From Bacteroidales bacterium (GTDB lineage: Bacteria; Bacteroidota; Bacteroidia; Bacteroidales; F082), in NCBI GenBank assembly GCA_017394865.1, contig JAFPWT010000011.1:62001-126000 (forward strand): 64,000 bases of DNA, in the 5' to 3' direction. Position numbers and translations under genes: made by a program. Positions 33,915 to 41,923 of this stretch are shown here, in pieces. Below the pieces are notes generated by a model. That model was not told the DNA's origin. It made no database searches and worked only from the letters and a program-made list of their open reading frames with translations. Positions within the stretch are counted from its first letter, which is position 1; each line of letters opens with the position of its first letter.

Positions 33915-35747
33915 ATGAAGAAACTTAGCACAATCATCATGGCCTTGGCTCTCGTGCTTGGTATGAGCCAATGCAAGAAACAAGAAACTCCCACCAATGG
34001 CGATAGTGGAGAAAAGGTTTACGTCACCTTGAACGTGAACAACGGCGAAAGCCTCGATGTGAACGTGAACGACAACGGCAGCAGACACGCAGTGGCCCCG
34101 AACCTCGGCGTGATCCAATTCCGCAACGGTGATGTCCTCTATGTGGGTAACAGCGGCAGATACATCGGCCAACTGACCTACACTAACGGTGCTTTCAGCG
34201 GCGAGCTTGAGCTCCCTACAGGTAACGACTATCTGCACTTCTACTTCTTGGGCGGCAAGGCTCCCGAAACCGAAATCGAGGCGGGAACCACAACCGACTT
34301 CACCATCAACATTGCCGACCAAAGCCAGAACCTGCCCGTGCTCTGCTACGGCCACTCAAGCCAGCCATATACGGCGACTGCCACCAATTACTCAGCTGTT
34401 TTGGAATACAAGTGTGCCTTGGTGAGGTTCAACCTGGAAAAACAGGTGTATATGAACGTTAACCTGTCGAACGTGCTGACAGAGGCTACCATCGACTTTG
34501 TCCACAATGCCATTACGCCCACTGCAACCACTGGTACCATGACCCTTTATGGCGAAGAAGGCGTCATTACCCACAGATGGGGCATCCTGCTGCCCGGAAC
34601 CACCCTTACTGGCAACTCAGACCTGGTATGGCAGGGAACTGGCAGCATGCCTACAATTGTGGCCAACGGCTATGTCGACGCTGGTGTAGGCGCAGGCTTC
34701 CTCATCCACAATCCTTCCATTCCTGCACCATCTCTGACTGATGCTGTCCATAGCGGCAATAACTTGTCTGTGTTCTCGGTGAGTCCTACGCAGAAGGTCT
34801 ATTTCTCGAAGGCCAACCTGAAACGTACCCCTGACTCGGATACTTGGGAATTCCACAACAGCCAGGTTGAAGAGTGCTATGGTCAACCGGAATTCAAATA
34901 TCTCGCTGGAACAATAGAAAGCATAAAACAATCGAATTATAGTAATGGTCCGCTGATAAATATTTATCAATCCAGCATGGATCGATTCTGCTGGGGATAT
35001 TACACCGGATCCTCCGCACCCTTTATGGATGTGTCTTCAACTGATTATGTAACAGGACGTAAGGATTTGAGCCGTACGTTAGGGACAGATTGGGGATGTG
35101 CATTCCCGAATGCCTATTGGCGCACCCCCACTGCAAGTGAGTGGGACTATCTGCTCAATAACACAGCGAGGGGAGACAAGCGTTTCATGCTGGTAAGGTT
35201 TTTCAATTCCGATCCTCTCGAAGGGGAGCAAACCGAGGGACTTTTATTGTTCCCCGATAATTTTGTCGAACCCGAAGACCTCCATGAAACATGGACAAAT
35301 CCTTATACTGGAAAAGTGATAACTTTTTTCAGTTCTAGTTGGTATAACCAAACCGATCAGTATTATCTGATTGATAGGCTAACGTGGGATTCAAGCGGTG
35401 ACGGAGTCTGCACTCAGAGTAATTCTAATATGTATAAGTTGTTGGCTGCCGGAGCCGTGTTCCTGCCTGCTGTCGGCGTCCGCTCTGGCAATGGCGGTTA
35501 TTATTATAAGTACAATTACTATGTAACTTGCACAAATAACTCTGATTTCCATGGCCAGGGCTACTATTGGTCGGCTTCGTTTAACGGTACTGATAGAAGC
35601 GCACAATACCTTTGGTTCGGAATTCATGGTAGCAAATACCAAGGTGATTCTTCACAACCCACAGTTACTGAGTATGTTGGAGTGAATAATCCTAATCTGT
35701 CTCGTGACCAAGGCTGCTGCGTCCGTTTGGTGTGGGATGCCAACTAA
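33915..35747 (+). CDS. Surface lipoprotein: fimbrillin-like N-terminus plus FISUMP/DUF1566-like C-terminus
   Basis: A 610-residue lipoprotein with a signal ending GMSQC (Cys20). The region about 25-290 is beta-rich and resembles fimbrillin-like Bacteroidetes lipoproteins (VYVTLNVNNGESL, LRFN-like ALVRFNLEKQVY). The region about 295-610 is a paralogue of the domain in the lipoprotein at 21199: KVYFSKANLKR, WRTPTASEWDYLL, LLLFPDNF, GAVFLPAVGVR, YYWSASF and CCVRLVWD. Function and ligand are unknown. The ATG at 33915 gives the signal peptide. It is likely co-transcribed with the small sorted protein 16 bp upstream and controlled with it by the AraC-type regulator. Confidence 0.75.
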   Translation: MKKLSTIIMALALVLGMSQCKKQETPTNGDSGEKVYVTLNVNNGESLDVNVNDNGSRHAVAPNLGVIQFRNGDVLYVGNSGRYIGQLTYTNGAFSGELELPTGNDYLHFYFLGGKAPETEIEAGTTTDFTINIADQSQNLPVLCYGHSSQPYTATATNYSAVLEYKCALVRFNLEKQVYMNVNLSNVLTEATIDFVHNAITPTATTGTMTLYGEEGVITHRWGILLPGTTLTGNSDLVWQGTGSMPTIVANGYVDAGVGAGFLIHNPSIPAPSLTDAVHSGNNLSVFSVSPTQKVYFSKANLKRTPDSDTWEFHNSQVEECYGQPEFKYLAGTIESIKQSNYSNGPLINIYQSSMDRFCWGYYTGSSAPFMDVSSTDYVTGRKDLSRTLGTDWGCAFPNAYWRTPTASEWDYLLNNTARGDKRFMLVRFFNSDPLEGEQTEGLLLFPDNFVEPEDLHETWTNPYTGKVITFFSSSWYNQTDQYYLIDRLTWDSSGDGVCTQSNSNMYKLLAAGAVFLPAVGVRSGNGGYYYKYNYYVTCTNNSDFHGQGYYWSASFNGTDRSAQYLWFGIHGSKYQGDSSQPTVTEYVGVNNPNLSRDQGCCVRLVWDAN

Positions 35748-35762
35748 GCGGTTCGCAAGGAG

Positions 35763-35986
35763 GCGGGATTTCCAATTCCGCAAGCCGAGGGAAGGGAGAT
35801 TTGCCATTCCCGCATGAAAATCGTAGAGACGTCACATTGTGGCGTCTCTATGTGTTTTATTGCGGTAGGATGGACGGCGTCAGCGTCAGCGGGTCAAGAC
35901 CCGCTGTCCCTACCGGGGTGCTGCCTGTCGGGGAGCTGCCGTAGGTCGCCGACCTACGGTTAGGGGAGGTTGCGTCTTTCAGACGC
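35763..35986. repeat. Cluster of at least five palindromes (REP/BIME-like)
   Basis: The 348-bp space between the lipoprotein and the PPDK-like gene holds five clear hairpins: 35763-35781 (GCGGGATT/AATTCCGC); 35824-35850 (TAGAGACG/CGTCTCTA, with an inner CAC/GTG); 35863-35915 (nested, core AGCGGGTC/GACCCGCT inside CGGTAG/CTACCG); 35939-35959 (CCGTAGGTC/GACCTACGG, 3-base loop); and 35972-35986 (GCGTCT/AGACGC). No reading frame is convincing. Clustered short palindromes like these are typical of repeats mobilised by REP-associated tyrosine transposases. The hairpin at 35824 is followed by a T-rich stretch and may also end the lipoprotein transcript. Confidence 0.75.
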
Positions 35987-36068
35987 GGAATGGCAGATTA
36001 ATGGTAATTCGTGTTGGAAGACGAAAAAGTGCATGAATATGCAGATCTCCCAATCAGGGAATTTTTGC

Positions 36069-36076
36069 TATTTTTG
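36069..36076 (+). promoter_or_regulatory. Predicted -7 box (TATTTTTG) of the PPDK-like gene
   Basis: Exact TAnnTTTG match 19 bp before the ATG at 36096. Confidence 0.45.
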
Positions 36077-36095
36077 CAAACCTTAATAAACAGAC

Positions 36096-39000
36096 ATGTC
36101 AGAACCCTTCAAATCACAGGCCCTCGAAGCCAATCTGGCGCAAACGCGCTACAAAGATATCTTCATCCCCGAAGAACACCAAAAGTTCATCAACCTTTCA
36201 GTAAAATATTTCGGCATCAACAAAAGAGCCAAGGAGTGCATCACCGAATACCATCACCCGATGTCGAACCATACTTTCGTCATTGAGGAGCTCCGAAAGA
36301 TCCTCATGGACGACTTTTGGTTCTATACCAGAGAGGACGTGCCGGCCGATGCCCTGATGATCCCCTTGGAGATGATGAGAAGCCTTTTAAGGCCTGATGT
36401 TCCGAAAAAACTTAGGCTTAATGTTGTGAATACCCTGTTGGAGTTTGCCACCAAGTCAAAACTTCTTGATGAGGTCTTCGACGTGCTCAACGAACGCTTC
36501 GAAACCAATCGCGACTGCTATATCTTGGCTTCGAAATATGCCATTAAATACCTTGATCATCTGGCCCATGACGAACAATACGGCCCAAAGGCGATGAACC
36601 TGGTAAGGATGATCCTGCAAGAGACCTACCGCTATTGGCAAGAGACCACCCAGGTGGAGAAATGGCTGACCGAAAAAGCCACACTTGTGGAGCCCCAAGA
36701 GGCACAATCCATCAAAGATACCATAGGCGAGCCGTATTTCAGCCAGTTAAATAATGACCTTGCCCAAGCTGACACTTGGGAGAAACTCGCCGATATGCCG
36801 GTCTTTGACCAGATTGCTGCCCGTTTCACCAAGTCAGAAGAGACCTTCCCGCATTTCATCACCAAGTTCCACTATGTGTTTTATCTGCTTCACCTTCCGG
36901 GCATGGAGAGCCAACGTGAACGCCTCATCTGGAACATGAACCGCATGCTCCGCGACGCTGTCGACGAAATGCCCCAAGAAGATATCGAGCCTTTCATCGA
37001 CACCATTTTCGATCTCGCCCAAGAACTCCGCGGCGACTACATGTCGGCCGTGCTCGATTTCCAGCTGACCCTGGGCCTGAAGATCATCGACATCGACCAG
37101 ACCGAACAACGCGACATCGTCAACTACTTCGAAAAGAAACTCATCAACTTCGGCTTCGTCACACCAGGAAAGGTGTTCGTCAATGAGGACTGGCAGCTCT
37201 CGGTGGACGAAAACCACCTGAAAAACATCCGCGTGTGGCTCGAACTCATCGAACACTCCAAATACCCCATGGAGAAACTGCTCTCCTCCCTCATCGTCAA
37301 CCTCAAATTGGGCGGCATCTTCCTCAGCGACACGGACCTCTTCCAACGCGAGATTACCAAAATTCTCAACTCGAACATCAGTCCCTATTATAAGAAGGTG
37401 AAACAGCTCACCCGCATCTTTCCGGTCTATTTCAACGAAATCGGCGCCGAAGGCGAGATTCGCAATGTCACCACCAATATGGACGAAATCTCGGGTCGCG
37501 AGGACAAACTGGTGCATTTCCTTCGTAAGCAAGTGCATACTGAGAGTAACAACACACTTATCGGACTGACATTCAGTGTCTTCCAATTTTGGAATGACGG
37601 TGTCAAAGAGAATCTCAGGTCCATCCTTCCCAATAATGTCTACGATAGCATCGACGTCAATAGCGAGTGGTTTACCTATGTGCACGATATTACCGTCACC
37701 ATGAGTGAGATCAGCTGCCTCGATGCGGAAGACCTGCTGATGCTCTCTCGCGATGACTTCGACAAACTGATTACCCGTGCTGCTGAGAAACTGCAACTCA
37801 ATCAAGAGCTCGCCGATCGTGAGCATGCCCGTCTGATGGACATCAAAGACCTCTACGCTTTCCTTCGTGAGAAGTACTCGTTTGAGAGTGTGAACATCTT
37901 CCATTCCCTCAGGAGTTATCCTTTCCTTATAGACAAAGAGATTGATGAGTTTGAAGTCGCCTATAAAAACAAGGAGATTGGCAAGTCGTTGAAATTGATC
38001 TATAGTTTTATGGAGAAATTGAAACAGATCATCTTTAACCCCGAGGAGAGCGAAGGCTGGGAAAACATTTACCACAAGCGCCATATCGCCATAGGCATCC
38101 CTTCGATGTATGGTACCTATCGTGAGAACAAATTCGAGGCCATGGGCTTGACGTTCCGTCTCGAACGTGTGGCGACCCAGCTGATGGAACAGGTAGTGCA
38201 GAGTATCAACCTCGAATACATCTCCGCCCGTACTTTAGAGGTGATTTACGACATCCTTGAATACTTCCGCGAAGGCCTTGAACTCGATGGCATCACCAAC
38301 CAAGGACTCAATTCGAAGCTTAAGATGCTCAAGTACGCTTTGACTTCGCGAAGCTTCTCGTTCGACCAATACATCAACATCTTCCAGTTTATCTCGGAAG
38401 ACGTGAAACGCATCGTCATCAGCTACTTCCTGAAGTCTTACGAATACCCCCTGAAGGTCATCGTCCCGCAACTCTTCGATCCCGAGGACCAGCTGGACGA
38501 ACGCGAGACGGCCGCCTTGATCAGCCGCAAATCGGAAGAGTTCCATCGCGACCTGCTGTCGGACGCCTTCCTGATGCAGCCTTTGGACAACTTCATCGCT
38601 CGCATTTTGAAATCACTGAGAGGCATGGCGGCAGATCTTGACCAGAAGCTGATCAACGACATCATGACCTACAACTCCGAGATGCTGATCAGCCCCTTCT
38701 GGAAAGCCACGCCTAAGATGGATAACCAGGTGTTTATCGGCAACAAGGCCTATCACTTGAAGAACCTTTACCTGAACGGGTTGCCGGTGCCTCCGGGCTT
38801 TGTGATTACTACCGAGACTTTCCGTCGCAACGACACCATCAATACCATTCCCGAGCTGCGTTCTGAGATCCATGGCATGATTCGTAAGTTCATCACGGGT
38901 TTGGAAGGCATCACCCAAAAGAAGTTTGGTGATCCGAAAAACCCACTGCTGCTCTCGGTGCGTTCCGGTACGGCCATCTCCATGCCGGGAGCCATGGATA

Positions 39001-40208
39001 CTTTGCTCAACGTTGGCTTGAACGATGAGATTGCCGAGACTGTGGCTCAAGAATCTGACAAAGGTTGGGCGGTTTGGGATTCCTACCGTCGCCTGCTGCA
39101 GAGCTGGGGCATGGCCAAGGGTATCGAGCGTGATGTCTTCGACGATGAGATCAATGCCTATAAGCAACAGACAGGTGTGGTGATGAAGGCTGATTTCAGT
39201 GCGACACAGATGCGTGAAATCGCAATGGCATACAAACGCATCCTTGATGGGCATGGAGTGGTGTTCGAACAGGACTCTTTCAAACAACTCATTGAGTGTG
39301 TCAACATGGTCATCGACTCATGGAACAGCGAGCGTGCCTTGGCCTACCGCCGTCACCTTGGTATCTCTGAGAACTGGGGTACTGCCGTCATCGTGCAGCA
39401 GATGATCTTCGGCAACCGCAGTGCCACCTCGGGCACCGGTGTGGTGTTCACACAGAACCCCAACCGCGAGCGGCCTGGCGTACATCTTTATGGCGACTTC
39501 ACATTGCGAAGCCAAGGCGAGGATATCGTGGGTGGCCTTGTGAAGCCGTTGCCGATAGGGGAGACCCAGCGTAAGGCTGCTGGGCTGGAGGGTCCCTCGA
39601 TGCAAACGATGCTGCCCGATATGTACCGTAAGATCTACAATACTGCCGTCAAGCTCACCGAGGAACTTGGTTACAGTCCGCAGGAGATCGAGTTTACCTT
39701 CGAAAGCGACAATCCCGACGACTTCCATATCCTACAGACCCGCGATCAAGACTTGAAGACAACTGAAAACGGAAAACTGAAAACGGAAAGTACCTTTGTC
39801 TTTGAGGATGCTTCGCAAAGGCTGCAACTCTCGGTGGGACGTGGCATGGGCATCGGTGGGGGCGCCATGAACGGCCTTGCTGCCTTCAACGCCAATCAGA
39901 TCGAAGAGCTCCGTAAGCAATATCCTTCGGAAAACGTTATCTTGGTGCGTCCAGATACGGTGCCCGATGACATCGGCATGATCTTCGACTGCGATGGTCT
40001 GCTTACTGCCCGTGGCGGTGCCACTTCGCATGCTGCCGTCACTGCTGTCCGTCTGGGCAAGGTCTGTGTGGTCAGCTGCGACGGTCTCGATGTGGATGTC
40101 GATGACGAGTTTGGCGCCATCAACGGCCATCCTTTGAAGATGGGTGACAAGATTGCCATCGACGGCAACCAGGGGTTGGTTTATTTGGGACATTATCCTG
40201 TTGAGTGA
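36096..40208 (+). CDS. PEP synthase/PPDK-like protein with long N-terminal extension and no PEP-binding barrel
   Basis: A 1370-residue protein. Residues 1 to about 870 are mostly helical and match no domain I recognise. From about 875 to 1225 there is a pyruvate-phosphate-dikinase-type ATP-binding domain (IGNKAYHLKNL, PVPPGFVITTETF, LLSVRSGTAISMPGAMDTLLN, GTGVVFTQNPN, LQTRDQDLKTT). A phosphohistidine swivel domain follows, with GGATSHAAV near residue 1310, and the protein ends about 60 residues later. The TIM-barrel PEP/pyruvate domain of true PPDK is absent. It may transfer phosphate to another acceptor, as water dikinases and related phosphotransferases do. A 14-bp tandem repeat lies in the linker before the histidine domain. 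Confidence 0.8.
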   Translation: MSEPFKSQALEANLAQTRYKDIFIPEEHQKFINLSVKYFGINKRAKECITEYHHPMSNHTFVIEELRKILMDDFWFYTREDVPADALMIPLEMMRSLLRPDVPKKLRLNVVNTLLEFATKSKLLDEVFDVLNERFETNRDCYILASKYAIKYLDHLAHDEQYGPKAMNLVRMILQETYRYWQETTQVEKWLTEKATLVEPQEAQSIKDTIGEPYFSQLNNDLAQADTWEKLADMPVFDQIAARFTKSEETFPHFITKFHYVFYLLHLPGMESQRERLIWNMNRMLRDAVDEMPQEDIEPFIDTIFDLAQELRGDYMSAVLDFQLTLGLKIIDIDQTEQRDIVNYFEKKLINFGFVTPGKVFVNEDWQLSVDENHLKNIRVWLELIEHSKYPMEKLLSSLIVNLKLGGIFLSDTDLFQREITKILNSNISPYYKKVKQLTRIFPVYFNEIGAEGEIRNVTTNMDEISGREDKLVHFLRKQVHTESNNTLIGLTFSVFQFWNDGVKENLRSILPNNVYDSIDVNSEWFTYVHDITVTMSEISCLDAEDLLMLSRDDFDKLITRAAEKLQLNQELADREHARLMDIKDLYAFLREKYSFESVNIFHSLRSYPFLIDKEIDEFEVAYKNKEIGKSLKLIYSFMEKLKQIIFNPEESEGWENIYHKRHIAIGIPSMYGTYRENKFEAMGLTFRLERVATQLMEQVVQSINLEYISARTLEVIYDILEYFREGLELDGITNQGLNSKLKMLKYALTSRSFSFDQYINIFQFISEDVKRIVISYFLKSYEYPLKVIVPQLFDPEDQLDERETAALISRKSEEFHRDLLSDAFLMQPLDNFIARILKSLRGMAADLDQKLINDIMTYNSEMLISPFWKATPKMDNQVFIGNKAYHLKNLYLNGLPVPPGFVITTETFRRNDTINTIPELRSEIHGMIRKFITGLEGITQKKFGDPKNPLLLSVRSGTAISMPGAMDTLLNVGLNDEIAETVAQESDKGWAVWDSYRRLLQSWGMAKGIERDVFDDEINAYKQQTGVVMKADFSATQMREIAMAYKRILDGHGVVFEQDSFKQLIECVNMVIDSWNSERALAYRRHLGISENWGTAVIVQQMIFGNRSATSGTGVVFTQNPNRERPGVHLYGDFTLRSQGEDIVGGLVKPLPIGETQRKAAGLEGPSMQTMLPDMYRKIYNTAVKLTEELGYSPQEIEFTFESDNPDDFHILQTRDQDLKTTENGKLKTESTFVFEDASQRLQLSVGRGMGIGGGAMNGLAAFNANQIEELRKQYPSENVILVRPDTVPDDIGMIFDCDGLLTARGGATSHAAVTAVRLGKVCVVSCDGLDVDVDDEFGAINGHPLKMGDKIAIDGNQGLVYLGHYPVE
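39761..39788 (+). repeat. Two perfect copies of a 14-bp unit within the PPDK-like gene
   Basis: AACTGAAAACGGAA occurs twice in tandem. The unit is not a multiple of three, so loss or gain of one copy would shift the frame just before the phosphohistidine domain. It encodes a Lys/Thr/Glu-rich linker. Confidence 0.9.
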
Positions 40209-40271
40209 GTTGTTGCACCCTGTTTTTTTTTTCTGTACTATTCCCTTGATGGGAAAGTGCCAAAAGTTCAA

Positions 40272-40288
40272 GGCCGACATGATCGGCC
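40272..40288. repeat. Short palindrome GGCCGA-CATGA-TCGGCC
   Basis: A 6-bp perfect stem with a 5-base loop, 63 bp after the PPDK-like stop codon. No T tract follows directly, so it is not a clear terminator. A run of ten T lies upstream at about 40220-40230. Confidence 0.5.
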
Positions 40289-40320
40289 CACCGCCCGGTC
40301 GTCCTAAAGGTTTTCTTGTC

Positions 40321-40446
40321 TCAATCAGCGATGATTTGAATCCCCATCGTTTGTTCCAGTTTTGTTAGGGTTTCCAGGGACATGTTTTCTTTGCCTTTGA
40401 GGATTTTTGAGACATATTGTTGGGTGCAGCCCAACCGTTGAGCCAT
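40321..40446 (-). pseudogene. Remnant of an XRE-type helix-turn-helix protein (antitoxin-like)
   Basis: The minus strand encodes 41 residues reading MAQRLGCTQQYVSKILKGK, then ENMSLETLTKLEQTMG, then a stop. This is the recognition helix and third helix of a Cro/C1-type HTH. In-frame codons upstream (CFEKFS) also fit the family, but a TGA stop at about 40468-40470 cuts the frame, and the first helices are not found intact. It looks like a truncated regulator or antitoxin of the HigA kind. No toxin gene lies beside it. Confidence 0.6.
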
Positions 40447-40648
40447 GGAGAATTTTTCGAAGCATTTGTATCAGGTTTTTTCTGATGAAGAAGATGAAGA
40501 GATTCGTCGTCGTTTCCCATTCCGATACTTTGAGGTAAGCGAATAAGAGATTGTCATCCAAACTTGTTCACCGCAATCACCTAATAGACCCACTGCGATA
40601 ATTACGTCAAGGTTATATATTCTTGTCGGTTTAAATCTTGAAAGCCAA

Positions 40649-40680
40649 TTTGTCGGGCAATGGAGAAATAGTTATCTTTG
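40649..40680 (+). promoter_or_regulatory. Canonical promoter (TTTG-N20-TATCTTTG) of the DUF2130 gene
   Basis: TTTG at 40649-40652 and TATCTTTG at 40673-40680, 15 bp before the ATG at 40696. Confidence 0.75.
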
Positions 40681-40695
40681 CAAAAATTTCCCGAG

Positions 40696-41904
40696 ATGAA
40701 AGAACTGAAATGTCCCAAATGCGGAAGCGTGTTCACAGTGGATGAAGCTGACTATGCCCTCATCCTCAGTCAAGTCAAGAATCGCGAGTTTGATGCGGAA
40801 GTCAACCGCCGTATCAACGAACTGCACCAACAACATAATGCCGAACAGAAAGCCGCTGAGGCCCAACTGGAAAAGAACCACCTGGCTGAACTGAATAAGA
40901 AAGACCAAGAGATCGCTCAGCTGAAGGCTCAGATTGCGCAAAGCGACAGCCGCCAACAGATCGCGGTCATGGAGATCCGGCAGAAAGCCCAAGGGGTGCT
41001 GAACCAGAAAGATGCTGAGATAGCAAAACTCAAGGCTGATGCCGAAGTGAAGACCGCCGAGGCGGCCTCGAGCATGGCCATCCTGAAAGAACAATACGAA
41101 GGCAGGCTGAAGAGCGCACAAGAGCAGGTGGAATACTACAAAGACCTCAAAGCCCGCCTGTCAACCAAGATGGTGGGAGAGACCCTTGAGATCCATTGTA
41201 GCACTGAGTTTGAACGGGTGCGTCCACTCTTTCCTAACGCTTATTTTGAGAAAGATAATGACGCCTCAGGAGGCTCCAAGGGCGACTTTATCTTCCGCGA
41301 CTTCGAGGATGACATTGAATATATCTCCATCATGTTCGAGATGAAAAACGAGATGGATGAGACCGCATCGAAGCACAAAAACGAGGATTTCTTTCGTAAG
41401 CTCGATGCCGACCGCAACGCTAAACACTGTGAGTTCGCTGTCCTCGTCAGCCTCCTTGAGCCCGATAGCGAATTGTATAACACAGGCATCGTCGATGTGT
41501 CGCATCGTTATCCTAAAATGTATGTCATCAGGCCGCAGTTCTTCATCCCACTCATCACCTTGCTGGTACAGACCTCCAAGAAGAGCCTCGAGTATAAGAA
41601 GCAACTCGTCATCGCTCAAAACCAGTCGATCGATGTTACCAACTTCGAGAGCCAGCTCACCGATTTTAAAGACCGTTTCGGAAGAAACTACCGGCTGGCC
41701 TACGAGAAATATCAAACTGCCATTGACGAAATCGACAAGTCCATCGCACATCTTCAGAAGATCAAAGACGCGCTTATCAGTTCTGAAAACAACCTCAGGC
41801 TTGCTAACGACAAGCTGGAAGACCTCTCCATCAAGAAGTTGACTCGCAACAATCCGACCATGAAGGCGAAATTTGACGAGGCCCGTGAGCAAAATATCGA
41901 ATAA
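40696..41904 (+). CDS. DUF2130 family protein (PD-(D/E)XK-like fold candidate)
   Basis: A 402-residue soluble protein. The N-terminus has a half zinc ribbon (CPKCGSVF), followed by a long coiled coil rich in Q, E, K and A (about 20-150). The C-terminal DUF2130 domain has [29 protein letters not shown] and MFEMKNEMD near residue 220. The D...ExK arrangement in GDFIF...FEMKNE recalls PD-(D/E)XK nucleases. A role in DNA or RNA processing is possible but unproven. The ATG at 40696 keeps the CPKC start. The lepA promoter lies directly after its stop. Confidence 0.75.
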   Translation: MKELKCPKCGSVFTVDEADYALILSQVKNREFDAEVNRRINELHQQHNAEQKAAEAQLEKNHLAELNKKDQEIAQLKAQIAQSDSRQQIAVMEIRQKAQGVLNQKDAEIAKLKADAEVKTAEAASSMAILKEQYEGRLKSAQEQVEYYKDLKARLSTKMVGETLEIHCSTEFERVRPLFPNAYFEKDNDASGGSKGDFIFRDFEDDIEYISIMFEMKNEMDETASKHKNEDFFRKLDADRNAKHCEFAVLVSLLEPDSELYNTGIVDVSHRYPKMYVIRPQFFIPLITLLVQTSKKSLEYKKQLVIAQNQSIDVTNFESQLTDFKDRFGRNYRLAYEKYQTAIDEIDKSIAHLQKIKDALISSENNLRLANDKLEDLSIKKLTRNNPTMKAKFDEAREQNIE

Positions 41905-41909
41905 ATCCG

Positions 41910-41917
41910 TATTTTTG
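41910..41917 (+). promoter_or_regulatory. Predicted -7 box (TATTTTTG) of lepA
   Basis: Exact TAnnTTTG match ending only 6 bp before the lepA ATG at 41924, which implies a leaderless or nearly leaderless mRNA from this promoter. Confidence 0.5.
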
Positions 41918-41923
41918 CACCCC

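Noticed and set aside
36834-38084. 416-codon open frame on the minus strand inside the PPDK-like gene
   Set aside because: It lies entirely antisense to a well-conserved coding frame, has no promoter or ribosome-binding signal and a low-complexity V/E/D/H-rich composition typical of shadow frames.
40445-40546. 33-residue plus-strand peptide MENFSKHLYQVFSDEEDEE...
   Set aside because: Short, no promoter, and it overlaps the HTH remnant whose helix pattern is more convincing; could not be told apart from chance.
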